From assembly GCF_032062135.1 (NCBI RefSeq), contig NC_092869.1, positions 47,651,467-47,715,466 on the forward strand: DNA of 64,000 bases, given 5' to 3'. Numbering within the stretch: the first letter of the stretch is position 1; every line of letters starts with the position of its first letter. The DNA comes from Pyxicephalus adspersus. Its lineage: Eukaryota; Chordata; Amphibia; Anura; Pyxicephalidae. Shown here in pieces: positions 44,775-58,081 of the stretch. The notes under the pieces are model-generated. The model saw only the letters and a list, made by a program, of their open reading frames with translations. It did not search any database and had not been told where the DNA came from. The position numbers were made by a program, and so were the translations under genes.

Positions 44775-47700
44775 ACCCTGAGATTGGCAACAAAAATGGG
44801 TCTGAGTCAAAAAATGTAACAGGAGAGGCTGAAGCAAAGGAGAACATAAATGAAACCAATAAATTCACAGAGGTTGTGAATGAGGATCAGAGGGCCAATA
44901 TTTTGAACATAAGCTAAGAACAAGGATCCAGGGACTTGACCCCAAACTATCAGGAAAAAAGCTATAAAGAACCAGAAAGTATAATTTTACAAAAAGAGTA
45001 ATTGATGTTGGAGCTGATGGACTACTAGCGAAGTGATGTGTGCATCAACAGTATATGAATACTGTGGACAACTTTTGGTCTTTTTCTGATGGAAAACTTT
45101 TGGTCTTTTTCTGCAGTTACTCTTCTAAGGCCATTGCCCAAAGCAAAAAGGAAATGCAAAGGAAAAGCGATTATTCATTTTATGAGACATGAGGCACTGC
45201 CTCAATATTGAACTTGCTCCTGCTTTTTGGGAATAAATAAAAGGAAAGTACAGGGACATTATAAATCTATCACAAATGTTTGCAAACCCGTCAAACTGTC
45301 CACTGCTCAGGATATTGGGTGTCACAAACACACAGAGAACACTTGTAGATTGCTTTTAGTCTCCGCAGAGCTTCATCTGCTCTTCCTTCGGCATTACACA
45401 TCAAATTGCCTGATCCTTTTACTCCTTCCTCCCAAATCTCACAAATGGGCATTTTAAGGGCTCCCTCTTGCTGCTAAACTGCTGTATTTAACGGGTTCTA
45501 AAGCCAATCACAACCCAAGGGCATTCTTCCAGCCATTCTAAATATTATCTTTAATTTTTACAGATTAATGCTTCATTTGAACGCGATTAGAAGAGCCCAA
45601 CTCCGGCACAAGCTTCACTCCTGGAGGGGATGTCTGTAACTTTGTTAGAGTTCACTGTATTCGTCAGGATCTGAACTCTGAAATTTTATTAAAGCTGAAC
45701 TCCAGGCAAACTAAATAGAAAGATGAAATTTGATACATATTTGATAGATTTATTTGTATTTCCGTTCAAACAGTTCTGGCACACAGCACAATATGTGGGA
45801 GAAGATCGGAATTTTCTCTGAGATCAATGGTCTGTTCAAGAATCAATCATAAACGCCTTTGTAAACGATGAATAAATAATTTTGAATTGATTCACTTTCA
45901 CCCAATTATTTGTCCAATTAATATATCAGTCCAAAATGGACCATGGTGCAGAGTCTAAACACACTGATCATAACTTCACCAGATGGTGATGATGGCCTTG
46001 ATGGGTAAATGTGCCAGTTTTTGGCCCTTGAGCATGACAATGTAAGTATCAGCGGAATGCGGATGGCATCATTGCATAGTACAGGAATAGAAGACTTTAT
46101 CAGAACCAGGAACCGGCCAAAGATCAGGTTGGACAGTGAAGAACTACAATAGTCAGGAACAGGCTCGAGGAGAGAGGGGGTGCAGCTGGTACATCGCCCT
46201 GAAGCCTTTAAAGCTCAAGGGGGCTCATGAAGCCCAACATGTCCCATATTTTTATTATAATTTGACCTTTTCTTTTTTCATTCATTGAATTTTTATTGTA
46301 TTGGGAGAACATTCGTGTACAAGATCACGAAGCGTTGAGTGAACGTGAAGCAATAGAAGGCCATGACAATGACAAAATACTTTTGAGTAACATAATACGG
46401 TGCAATCAAGATTCAATGAACTTGTGAAAGTGATTATCAATGACTGTTCCCACGTGTTCATTCCTAGCTTCAAACCTATTGCTCAGATTACTCCTCCTTG
46501 CTTTCCCGCCGAATCCTGGGTGGAAGAAGAAAATGGGACACGAGACACACTGATTCATAGTGGACTTCAAGAAGACTTTATAGGACAGCAAAGGAAGAAA
46601 TAATTCCAGGTAAAGTTCCCTGTAAATGCTGTAATTGTATTATAAAGGACCCATTGACATTGTCTGCCTTTTTGTCTACATTATCGAGAGATTCAAGATC
46701 TATAAATGGCTTGACGGTTAGCAGACTTTATTATTAGATTTATACCTATACATACCTATACAAATGTATCAATGTAATCTACGATTGTTAGAAAAAAATA
46801 ATAATATACACACATACATGTGTGTAGAATTTTGTATGAGGGCTCACACACCTTCTTTGTATTGGAGCACTGAATCACATTAGAATGGGGTCACAAATAT
46901 GACTTGAAGCAGCAGCAAGGTGTGCAGTGATTGGAAACCATTACTGAGCCACACATCACTGCTGAGCTTTGCCAGATGGTTCCAATCAGAAATTCTGTTT
47001 CCTAACTGGTTTAGGCACCTCTGCTCTGAATGACAGCTGCACTTCCAAAAATGTGACTACTTACCTCTTCCACTGCCTTCGCTGCTTAATATTGCCCCAA
47101 TTAGGAAAAACTGAAACCCCAAGAAGTGTTGATTTCCCCAGTACCCAACAGCATTCACTGCTACGTCCTGCTAACCTCCAGTGCTAAATCATCATTCTCT
47201 CCTGCAGTAATGTGGAGGTCATAGGAAAGTGGTCAGAAGGAAGCCAAAGAGTTGAGGTCCGAGCTTTGTTGGGCTCATTCAAGTTTCTTCACAGCAAACT
47301 GGTACACTGGGCACAGTCCTGGTGGAACAGAAAAGGACCTTCCCCAAACCCTTACTACAAGGTTGAAAAAGCACAATTGTATGATATTTTTGTATGATTA
47401 ATATTACACTGATTGCTATTTGAAGGTATTTCTATATACTTTTTGGCATTGTAATGTATGATATACTGAGGAGTAGAGGCCTGTTTTTTTTAATTCTTCC
47501 ATATGTGCTCAACTTTGTTTAAGAATATGATTTTATCAATTTTTTTCCAGTTTGGGTATAAAATGAGTTTCCTGGGGTCCCAAAATTGCTAGTTTTCAGT
47601 TAATATCAGCTGGTGTGCTAACTTGAGAAATCTTACATGAATTATGTCCTCAAACGTGAAGGTGCTATACGACATAAACAGTTTTCTAAAAAAAAAAGCT

Positions 47701-49850
47701 CTTGCTTTGCATGTTTTTCCCCAGGCCAGTAATTCAGGACAATTTACAGCACTTAGTGCATTACCCAAAAAGCAATTAAATCTGGTCAATAGTGAAATGG
47801 TGAGAGCTCTGTCACTCTGTGTGGCTGATATGTGTGGCAGATATGAGGACTTCCTAATTGATAATACATATCTGTCTTGTTCCTGATCACCAGGCTCCAT
47901 GCAGTCTACTCTTTCTCAAACTGCAGACAATGGTGCAGAGTCCTAGTAAGAGAACCATGCCTTGCAATATAGAACATTATTCTTCCTTTGGTCGCAAGAC
48001 TTACAGCTCAGAGCAAACAGTTCAATATTACTTTCACAAGAACCAAGGCTTGACCATCATTATAGGCTGGCCATGGATCGTCTCTTAGACTTTGTATTGA
48101 AGGATGTGAAAAACTGAAAAGAAGCAAATTTGGCAAAATGCATTGGAGTCATTGGTGAAATCATGGTAGTTTATGGTGATTATTAGAATGCAATGGACTT
48201 TAAATGAGTCCTAAGGGTTACAGAAATCTTTTGAATGATTCTGCACCAGTTATTTCTTTTAAAAAAGACTTATCGTTACCCTAAATAAACAATTAACAGT
48301 AAAATGACTTCAGCATTGATGAGCTGGGAAAAGACAGAGTCGCTCTTTAATAAATAGTGTTTTAAGACTAACAACAAATCTCCTGACAATTTTAGCTCAT
48401 CCTTCTGTAATCCACTGTACCCATTACATTTTTAATCCATCATATTGTTGAGGTATCTGTGTTACAATCCGGCTAATCCTTTCCTAATGCTGTTGCCTGA
48501 ATGAGCAACAATGATTTTTTCTTGCTGTGTGCTGTAGTTTGATCTCCCCATAGAATTTACCATGTGGGCTGAGCACAGCAATATTAGGGGGTGGTTGCTG
48601 AGATTGGTTTAGGACTCACAGGGAATAAGCACTCGCAGTCAATGGGGCAAAACTCATTGCTTGTGCTAGGTAAGACCTTTGCTTCTCACCAATATAGCTT
48701 ATAGCTATATTGTTACAGCCCCCCCCCCCCCAAAAAAAAAAAATCTATTGGCTTCTTTTGCTGAAAACATGTTTTTTTTTTTCTCTGAATATCCTTTATG
48801 TGTTCTTCAATGAAGCCCTTCTAAATGGTAAAACCTTTTTTCATCAACCCTTCTGCTTCCTTTTCTATATCTCATTGCAGGAGGAGACAAGTGGTGCCAT
48901 CAATAAGTGCTCTTCTGCAAACATTCGCCATAGATGAATAACTATGAGGATGACTCTAGTCGATGCTCTACCAGGAAAAACTAATAATGCTGTTTATCAC
49001 CATTTGAAGTAGCCATTGAACTGGGTAATAAAGAGTCATTGCCACCTTTACCCATTTGGGGCTAAAATTTCAATGCTCATGTAAAGCCACCCTCCTACTT
49101 TACACTAGTCCCCTCAGTGCACCTCCTCCGGTGTTGGCTGGTGATGGAGCATACAGCGAGCAGTAACCGGCATGTGACGAGGGCAAAATGCTGTTTTATT
49201 TGAGAAAGTCACATACTCCTCAGTTCCTCAAGGATCTATATGTGGTGGTGGCCATGGAAGATGGAGCACCGGAGGAGCAATGCAGAGCTGAGTGGTGTGA
49301 TGTGACTTGATACCAGGATAGCTTTGATATTCTCCATGACTTGGCTAATAATACAAGGCAGGGTACCTAATCAAAGAATTAGGGTTAGCATTCACTTTAG
49401 GCTAATCTCCTGATTAGTGTTAGCATTAGAGTTGCAAAATGGGTAAAGGTAATCCAGTCCCAAACTCTGGAGCATTACACCCTGGGGGGATTATGAATGT
49501 AAGACCCTTCTTTAGAGGAGGTCCAAAGCATCCCAAGTCACTGTTTTTGTGGCATGTTTTCACTTTTTTAGGCTTATGGGGGTTTTGTTTTCCGAAGAAG
49601 TCACACAGCAAAGTGCTTGAGATTGATTCTCACCAGGGCCTAACCTGGAGTCATCTAGCACTGTAGGCCACCGAGTTGTGATGACCATGATGGCATTTCT
49701 CCCATCACAAAGCCTTTCCAACAGTATGTTAAGCCTGGATTTATAGTTTTAAAATTAAAGTCTCAGCCGTAAATCTGGCCTTCTCACCTGGGGGGGAGCA
49801 CCCCTACTTTCTGCATCTCAATAGGACGGGCATATGTAAGGCATCCCATA
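44775..49850. other. no gene seen
   Basis: Intergenic. 46260-46580 resembles a LINE 3' end in reverse ('tttttattgtattgggagaac'), but no coding part is recognised. 48128-48150 has a decayed relative of the hammerhead-like motif. A C(12)A(11) run lies at 48719-48741. 48290-48480 is unique and AT-rich and may be conserved non-coding DNA. Confidence 0.45.
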
Positions 49851-49859
49851 TTTTCAGCA

Positions 49860-50895
49860 GAAATGCTTGGATCCTCATGCAAGAGTTGGCATCCCTGCCC
49901 CATACCCCTGCCCCCGGATCCATTACGTCCATTCTCTGCCCCCCAGTGACAGTTTTGTATGCCCACTCATATCATTTGAATCCCCGTGTGCGGGACTGGG
50001 GCTTGATAGACATTTCTTCTCAGTGGTGTACTTCCACCTCATTGACCCTCCTGGAGATTTCTCCCCACCCTTTCTCTCCCAATAGGAGGAGGAATTAAGT
50101 ATTACCCTGGACAACCCCCAAAAACAGAGGGTATTTGAGTTAGCACGCCAGTTATCTGTTTGCAGCAGATTCCAAGAGCTGAACTATAAAATATTGGTAC
50201 GCTGGTTCCACACACATCAGGCTCCATCAAATATGGAGGGAATGGAGTGGGCTCATTGCTTCATATCTTCATATTCATAGGCCATACCTGGTCCTGCAGC
50301 CATTCTGGTCAGTGGTCAGAGAGGTAGTCCAGAGATTTAGGGACTACACAATATCTGAGGACCCGGCCTTTTTTCTATTGCAACATAACTCCCTATCACT
50401 CAAGTTCAACAGAACTTCAGTGGTCAGACACCTAGTACTGGCAGCTAAAGTCTACATTCCCTTACACTGGAAATCCACCGCCTGCCCATCCATAATCCAT
50501 ACAAATTACAAGATTAATGAGATTATGTAAATGGAAGGTTTACCGAGGACCTTCATGGAGAGGTTTGAGGCTGTTTGGTTCTATTAGAAATTGTTTGTGG
50601 ATTCTTCTGATTATGTAAGATATCTGGGTGATTGTTTCTTTCTCCTATGCTGAAAATATTTGCTAGTTTAGCTTTACCATATACTCTAAGATCTTTGTTA
50701 GAAAAGCTGTATTGTAATATCCTACATAAGTGCCTAGCTAATTAATGAAACAATATATGATGTACTCTGCTATAAAATGATAAACGCCACCTGTTATGTT
50801 CTTTCCCTTTGTTTTCTCCCCTCCTGTGCCATGCCTAATATCTGACGTATGTTTTTCTGTATTGTTACGGCTTGTTAAAATGAAAATAAAAATAA
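49860..50895 (+). pseudogene. 5'-truncated L1-like LINE, ORF2 C-terminus and 3'UTR
   Basis: Broken frames of an L1 ORF2 C-terminus: 'YKILVRWFHTHQAPS' at about 50185-50230, then after a frameshift 'LQPFWSVVREVVQRF' and 'DPAFFLLQH...HLVLAAKVYIPLHWKS' up to the stop at 50530. These are the end of the thumb/C-terminal region typical of vertebrate L1 elements. An A-rich tail 'gaaaataaaaataacaaaaa' closes the insertion at about 50900. There is no RT or endonuclease domain. Confidence 0.75.
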
Positions 50896-50899
50896 CAAA

Positions 50900-52820
50900 A
50901 AGACGACAATGATATCACAAAGTTGTGTTGCTATCTCTATCTTGGCCCAGCCATTGGTAGCCACACCTTCTCGATGTTTTTGGATTCCCCTTGCTTGCAC
51001 TCTATCAGAAGACCAACCTACTTCTTATAAGACTCCCTGGTTTGATATCCATCTGGGCTGAGCTGGTTAACAAGGCATGAAATTTCCCTCTCTGACTATG
51101 CAGATGTGTTCTGCCTTCTCTTTTGTTGAAGGCATTTACCTCTGTACAATCGCTGAGGCCCCTCCGGCTCTTTCGGGGGGTGTACGAGGTGTGATTGAAA
51201 TTCAGAAAGGAAAAGCAGGAGAACACATCTTAAACAACTTCCATTATCTTTTTGGCACCTATTTCCGCAGCCGGCTTTCTGCGATTCGCATATTCTGTCC
51301 ATGTTTTATTTATGATATGACTGGATTCATTAGCTGCACCCTCAAGGTGACCAAATTTGATTGGGTCATCCTTACACTTGGTATGGTAAAGGTGACTGAG
51401 AGGTCTTTAAAATATCGAGCACTGAAAAGTCTGAGAAGAGGACAGCATCTGTTTTTTTTCATTAGGATTTGCAGAGTTTTTGTAGATGTAAATCTGGAGA
51501 GATCCGTTTGAAAATGTTGTCAATTTGGTAAAATACATTGGAAGCAATAGGATGGCAAAACTGAGGTTTACTTGGTCAGGGTGCAATGGGATTTCTGATC
51601 CTGAGGGTTCTAGAAGCTCCATTCAATTATCCCAGATCTGTTCTTGTTTGAAAAAATGGCCCCCATTATCCTGCTAGCTTCCTGCTGGAGCATACTACTT
51701 ACTGTGCACTTCAGAAAGATCCATGACACCATGCCATGGTTAAAGGGGAACCAAACTATCTAAACCAAAAATTGTGATCATATAGAAAAGACAGACAATA
51801 TCCCTTAGAATAAAATAGGCTTACCTGCCCTGCAACTTTTCATTTACTCTTACCTGTTCATGCTCCGCCATCTTCTTCTGCTCGTCTCCAGGGAGTCGGA
51901 ACTTTGGCCATTTTGCTTGGCCAGTCCGGAATGATGTGTGGGGGTTCATTCAGTCCCAGCAGCCCTGGGGGATGCTGGGATATCCAGCACAAACCTGGCA
52001 TTCTACTCTGAGCTTCTGTACTACAAAAGAAGATTCTAAATAGACAGGTAAGTAGGCTTTAATACAAAAGGGACATCTCCTGTCTGCTCCTGATTTGTAC
52101 GTGGAATTAAAGATCCTTTTTGTACCTATCTTACAGCAAGACTGCTTATAAGCTGCATCAAATTTCTGTAAGTAGAACGAACAAGCATTGTACATACAGC
52201 CCTGTTCAGTTCCGGGGGGGAGGCAAACAGGAGGCTCCCAGCTGCGTCCTCTTACATAGAAAATGACAGTAGTTTTACCTGTGACAAACAATCATAATTG
52301 TCATGAGAACTGTGGAGGGATTTGTGTATCAGGTTGTAGAATAAATGTTGCGAACTAAGTGTATTTTTACATTGCACAAAACCAAATTTCAACTTTTTGA
52401 AGGATTTATTTCATGCTTTTAACCGCCTTTTTAGCAAGATTTGTTGTAAAGTCATTCTCTCCCTGTGCACACCTTGCACTGTCAGAAAACAAACCCAACT
52501 CTCCTCCCCGGCACATGGATTTGCTGCGCACGCTTTGTGCAAACTTTGCCCACAAGCAAACCTTAACAGAAATCACTTTTGTCATTGACAGAGCACATTA
52601 GGAGAAGCAGCACCTGACAAGTCTGACGCCGTACAGCGAGTCTCTTACTCCTTCGGGCGCGTCTTGCGAAGAGACAAGGCTGACATGTATTTAATATTCA
52701 TTTACTGTTTGGTTAGATTTCCCATCCCTTCTATGAGCCTAATGGCCTTTTCCTCTAAAAACCAATAACACTGCAAATTATTATCATCTATTGTATAAAT
52801 CAGGATTGATCAGATTATAT
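50900..52820. other. no gene seen; one longer unrecognised frame
   Basis: 51077-51511 is open for 144 codons but shows no domain, is overlapped by open frames on the other strand and has no splice evidence; it is taken as chance. 51738-51990 begins TTAAAGGGGAACCAAACTAT, the end of a T2/Kolobok-like element. Confidence 0.4.
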
Positions 52821-52828
52821 TGGGTCAG

Positions 52829-53032
52829 ATTTAATAAAGCTCTCCAAGACTAGAGAACATGGACTATCATGGGAGAACCTGGGGGATCTACCTAACCTGG
52901 AATGGATTCCCATTAATTGGCACATGTTTTCAGTCCTGGGCCAGATCTATTCCAGGTTTGCTGGATCACCTAGGTTTTCCCATGATAGTTTATCTACTCC
53001 AGTCTTGGAGAGCTTTAATAAATTAGGGGTTA
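52829..53032. mobile_element. long-TIR MITE family B, copy 3
   Basis: The best-preserved copy: left arm 'tttaataaagctctccaaga' with 'ggactatcatgggagaacct'; right arm 'aggttttcccatgatagttt' with 'gtcttggagagctttaataa'. The inner 'ggccagatctattccaggtt' also has its inverse. Confidence 0.8.
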
Positions 53033-53499
53033 CCTAAAGGCAAATCCCACCAAGCTCTGATATACAATATCTGTATTTGATAGTTGTTGGCAGATGAGGA
53101 AAGCTTTGACAACATGATGTTTATTTTATGGACTTTTGAAGACTTTTGCGGTGTCATAGAGTTGGTTGGACCATCCAGCCATCTTATAGGTAGGATAGAT
53201 TCTGGAAATCTGTAGGATAGAGCAGATAGCAGCAAGGTCATCAGGCTGATGGCCATAACTGGTGTAGAATCTTAGATCCAGATGGGCCTTCTGGTTTCCA
53301 CATCATTGGCTGTGTGACATGGGCACCAATTGGTTGTTCAACAGTCCTCTAAGGATCGAGAAGTGGAGCTTGCAGCCATGGTGCAATCACAAGGGGACAG
53401 TGGGGAACTGGTTGACACCACACATCTACAAAGCTGGATTAGCTGCCCCCTACACCTAGAAATTTCAGCAAGGGACATGGAAATCATATTTAAATGAAC

Positions 53500-53705
53500 A
53501 AGCCTGATTTATGAAAGCTCTCCTAGCATGGAGAAGATGGATTATCATGGACAGCAAACCTGAAATGGAACTGGTCCAGGATAGACATTTGTCAATTAAT
53601 AGCATGTCATTTTTAATTCCAGGTTTATTAGATCACCCAGGTTCCCCCTATGTTAGTTTATCTTCTCCAGTCTTGGAGAACTTTAAAAAAATCAGATCCA
53701 GGATA
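53500..53705. mobile_element. long-TIR MITE family B, copy 4
   Basis: 'gatttatgaaagctctccta' ... 'ggattatcatgg' on the left and 'ttagtttatcttctccagtc' ... 'ggagaactttaaaaaaatc' on the right. It lies only about 470 bp from copy 3. Confidence 0.75.
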
Positions 53706-53859
53706 TCTCTAGGATATCAGAGCTGGGGTGGAGGGGAGGTCAAAATTAGGAGATGAGGGTTAAATAAAATCTAGAAGCACACAGATACTTTCAGCTAAAT
53801 CCTGGCCAGGGGCAGGTTCAATATGTGTTCATATTTAGGATTGTTCTGATTGCATACAT

Positions 53860-55150
53860 TTGGATGCGTTTAATATTAAAATGACTCTTAATCCCCAAAT
53901 AACAGGGAGCTTGCGGTTTATCAGCTAATTGGCGGCAAGCGGCATCTCTCCTGAGTGACACAACGAAAGCCAAAACGCTGGATCCCGAAACGAAAAAGAA
54001 AGGCATTGTTAATTGCATATAAAAATAGTCAAATGTCAGAAAAACTTCCCCAGCAATCCCAGAAAATGTGTCAAATAGAAGTCACAGTAGTCAGAGTCAT
54101 TTAAAATTCTCCAGAAGACAAAACTGTCAACATTAATTATACAATTCATCCCACAAAGATGTGATGGGGATTGAAATACACCCAGGAGGTATTAGTTGTT
54201 GAAGAATAAAATTTAATGAGCTTTTTCAGCAAAAACGAAGAGCGCAGACACATGCGTGCTGCAACAAACAAACAATTCAGACGATTTGCGATTCCACACC
54301 ATCAGTACCTGATCATACAAATGGGGCCAAATTCCTGAAGACACCTTCCAATACCTTATGAGAGGCCTTCCTAGAGGAGTGGAGGCTGTATTCACTGCAA
54401 AGGTGCAACCAACTTAATTTAATGCCTCTGAATTTGGAATGGGATATCCAACAACCTCATATGGGTGTTATGAGTCCATGAATAGTTCCCCCTCTAACAC
54501 ACTGAGTAATGAAGCCCAGACAAATAAATGCCTGGACCTTTAAGAACAAAGTCTGCCTTGGCAGACCCCTTTTAGACAGGTTCTCTATGGCCATAAAATT
54601 AAATGACTCCGGACTTTACCTGGCGGATCTCCGGGGAGCAGTAAGTGAATATTGACTGAAGAGAAAGGGGGTGGGAGTACTTTTCTTCCTATTTAGCATT
54701 CTTGCAGCTAATGATGTAGGAGCAGTCAATCATTTTCACTTTGTGGAGCACTGGGACTATCAGAACAAAGTTCATTTAAAATCTGCTGACTAAGATCTTC
54801 CCACACATTGATACCCTGGGAGTTCTGCAGCTTTTACTGAACTCTAAATAAACATGCACAATCAAGTCAGAGGCAACATCCTAACATTGAGCCTTCCTTC
54901 TTCCTTGTGCCACTTCAAGGGTTATGACCTCTCCATTGCACGGAAAACACATTGCATGGGCAATTCCTGATCCTGACGTTCCTATAGCTTCTTCATTCGG
55001 CTGATGCATGGTGAAAGTTTTCCCGTATGTGAATAGACCCGATCCATCAAACTGCAGCATTACATAAATGCTTGCTTCAAAAAGCTAAAAAGCTCCCATA
55101 TTTAATAGGCATTAAGGCCAATATTAGGTTAACTGCCTTCCCAAATTGAC
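53860..55150. other. no gene seen; possible conserved non-coding DNA at 53870-54180
   Basis: Mixed-composition unique sequence with TTAATTATAC, 'cagctaattggcgg' and CpG words, without recognised repeats. No coding evidence. Confidence 0.3.
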
Positions 55151-55164
55151 GTTAGACTGTAATA

Positions 55165-55300
55165 AAAACGTATCAGGGAACATTAGATTGTTAGCTTGTT
55201 GAGGGACAGCTAGTGACATGACTATGTACAGCACTGTGTTATATGTCAGTGCTATATAAATACTTTATAATATTAATAATAATAATAATAGTAATAATAA
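55165..55300 (+). mobile_element. LINE/SINE-type 3' tail with (AAT)n
   Basis: 'attagattgttagcttgttgag' then 'gtacagcactgtgttatatg' and 'tgctatataaatac', ending in an (AAT)n run at 55272-55292. Same type as 9775-9842. Confidence 0.6.
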
Positions 55301-55599
55301 TTATAAAATTACTTATGGGTATTGGCTTTAAACTACTTTAGGGGGCTTTAAATGTTCATTATTTATATGCAGCATTATTTATATCCAATTTGCTTCATAG
55401 AAAATTCAGATTAAAATACATTGTTGCACCTGTGGAGTCATACGTGTGAGCCCCATATTGCGATAGGTAGACCTAGCATCAGATATATTTTTCATTTTCT
55501 TTGCAGTACACTCAGTATGGGAGATGGCACAGTCATGAAAATCCTTTGGTCTATGCAGTTCTTGTCTATATTCTTAAATATCCAACCCAGACCCTGCTG

Positions 55600-55742
55600 C
55601 AGTTGTTAACTTGCTACAAAGTTACAAAGTTGTAGTCAGATCACTGAGGAAGAGGAGACTGGGGTTCCTCCTGCCTGCAACAGACTGATGATATCATCTA
55701 AGCCTAGGCAAAGTCATTGCACTGGAGTACAAGGATGGCTTT
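55600..55742 (+). repeat. interspersed repeat family F, copy 2
   Basis: 'aacttgctacaaagttacaaag', 'tcagatcactgagg', 'ctgcctgcaacagactgatg' and 'agcctaggcaaagtcattgc', parallel to 35845-36055. Confidence 0.6.
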
Positions 55743-55848
55743 TATGAGGCTTTTGCTTGTTTTGTATTAGGATACATCAGGAATTTATTCTAGCTTGGCA
55801 TGAACGCAAGAAGTAATTAAATCTTTCATAAGCAAACTTTCTAAGATA

Positions 55849-56371
55849 CAATGATGCCTGAAAGCTTGTGAACCCTTTCAAGTGTTCTATATTTTTATGT
55901 GACTGTGACCTAAAACAATCCTAAACACACAAGTCGTTCTACCAAAGAATGAATGAAGAAGAAAGGCGAATGATCTGGAATGGCCAAGTCCTGACCTTAA
56001 TCTTATTGAAGTGTTGTGGAAAGACAAAGTGAGCTGTTCTTGTGAGGAAACCAACCAACATATATTGAGCTCAACTTCCACCAACCAATGTGCTGGACTG
56101 ATCAACAACTAACACAAATGTTTGGTTGCAGGTATTGCTGCACAAGGGGGTCATCCCCACCTACTTTTGTCACACCCAGATATGACAAAATCACTTTTTA
56201 ATACATTCATGACCAAATATATTATTTTTGTTTATTTGTTTAACTAGGTTTCTTTCTACTACTACTTGTCTATCTACTTTTAGGACTTGTTTGAAAAAAT
56301 CAGATGATGCTTTAGGTCATATTTAATATAGAAACCTTTAGAAAAGGGTTCACAAGCTTTCAAGCACATGT
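55849..56371. mobile_element. Tc1/mariner element, internally deleted, both TIRs present
   Basis: TA-flanked on both sides. Left end 'caatgatgcctgaaagcttg' + 'tgaaccctttc', and right end its inverse ('aaagggttcacaagctttca' + 'agcacat'). On the plus strand the interior codes WPSPDLNLIEVLW (about 55982-56020), the third catalytic region of a Tc1 transposase, then decayed codons. Most of the transposase is missing, so only about 520 bp remain. Confidence 0.85.
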
Positions 56372-56377
56372 TAGAAG

Positions 56378-57090
56378 ATGTTTATCTGGCCAGGGAACCC
56401 GTGCTGTGTGCCACTGCAGTATCACACATGGATTATTCTGTCCAAAGATGTCACTTGCAGCAGCAAGGAGAAGAAAGAAATAGCTGCATGCCTTGTTTCC
56501 CTTTAGCCGTGCAGCCTGAGATTTATCTTCTCAGCATCCCCAGCACATACTCTGAGGCTGTGCACAGCTGTGCACAGGTTTTTAGGAGCGGATTAGTCCC
56601 TGGCTCTATTCTACCCTGCCATTTGCTGCTGGGGCTTTATAACCTCTCTGCTCCCAGTCACCAGTGCCTGTTGTAGCATTAAGCTGGGCTGTCCTGCTGC
56701 TGGTGTGTGAATTCATTTGATTTACTGTTCTTACCCTTGGATTGAATGCTGCCTGGACTTACCTCTTGCCTGTCTCTGCTTTGCCTTTTCCTTTGGATAT
56801 CTCGTCTGCTTGACTGATTTCTGTGTATAACTTTTGGCTCTGTATTCTGGACTTGTCTCTCCTGTACTGCATTATCAGTGGTCTCCTGTTCCTCTGTAAG
56901 TCATTCCCAAGACGCCATCCTTTGTACACAGAAGTCCTGGGGCAACAATGTGCTGGGATGGTGCATCTACCTTCCTGAACTGGGGGCTTTCTATAGGTGA
57001 AGAATTCAGCGTTAGATTGGGGGGCCAACGTTTGATGGGCACTGGTTCAGGACCAGGAACTTACAGCACCATTATATTAGCACCTGCTTT
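56378..57090. repeat. probable interspersed repeat, class unknown
   Basis: Pyrimidine-rich DNA with 'tgcctgttgtagc', 'tgcctggacttacctc', 'gactgatttctgtgtataac' and a final 'ggggggccaacgtttgatgg' block. It looks like the long leader regions of frog repeats, possibly an LTR. No gene; judged by texture only. Confidence 0.3.
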
Positions 57091-57529
57091 TTTTCTGTGC
57101 ATCACAACCCGCTCATGGTTCACAATGGTGCGTTTGAGATATATCTACACATTGATGTGCTTTGCTATCAAACAAATGTGAATCTGCCCTTAGAATTCTG
57201 TATACAATAGGATTTATAAGTTTACAGCGAGCTAGTCAAAAATGTAAAAAAAATTACTTTTATCCAAAAAAGTAACAAATCAAAACGAGTTCTCCCAAAA
57301 TAAATATTTGCAGCATACAGTTCAGCTTTTGTTGGTCCTTTGACAGGCTTGTAGCTGAAGATAAAAGTGGTGTGTGGAGGCAGCTGCTTTCTGAAAAGAA
57401 GGAGAAAATATGGATTTAACAAGGGATAAACCAGAAGCAGCCGGCAGGAAAGAGAATCAATGAGATGTATTATCTATATTTTTGCATCACCTAGTTACTC
57501 GAATAATCCATAGGATTTGAAATGCCTGA

Positions 57530-57597
57530 CTGCAGCTCGGAAGCGCCAGGCGAAGAGGCACGCCTGATGCACAAGGGCATGCGTCGAAATGTCAGGA
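57530..57597 (+). ncRNA. hammerhead-like motif, instance 6 (weak)
   Basis: CCTGATGCACAAGGGCATGCGTCGAAATGTCAGG: near-complete first box, GAAA, then TGTC followed by AGG, which can pair with CCT before the first box. Confidence 0.25.
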
Positions 57598-58081
57598 AAT
57601 AACGTCCCCAACGGCTGTATAATTCTGATGACACGGATGACTGGTTCCTAATCTCCAAGAAATTCACAGCGCAAAGAGGTCTCCGCGCCTGCAATCAATG
57701 GCTGTTTTGGGAGAGGTCCTCGTTAAGTGAAATTTGGAAGTAATCTCCTTAGCATGAAAGCACGGGTGACAACACACAAGCAGACTTCATTGGCAGCATT
57801 GGATCCACCATACGTCACGTGCGGACCAGTAAGAAGAGACAAGTCATTGGAGTGAAAAAAAGGAAAAAAACTTTTAAGCAGCCGATCTGCATTGGTTCGG
57901 GTTGTAAACAGTTTTCCAAATATTATTAAAGTTAGCTAACTATGCAGCAAACTCCACTGAAGTCTATGAGTGTGAGGCAAATCTTGCTTAGAGTTGCTTA
58001 GGTCCAAACACTTCTCCATTTTGTCCTTTCTTTTGCCCTCCAGTTGTGGTAGTGAGAAGTCTTACGGTAGTGAGATCTGCG

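Noticed and set aside
51077..51511. 144-codon frame
   Set aside because: No family resemblance, overlapping open frames on the other strand and no splice context; could be chance in AT-moderate DNA.
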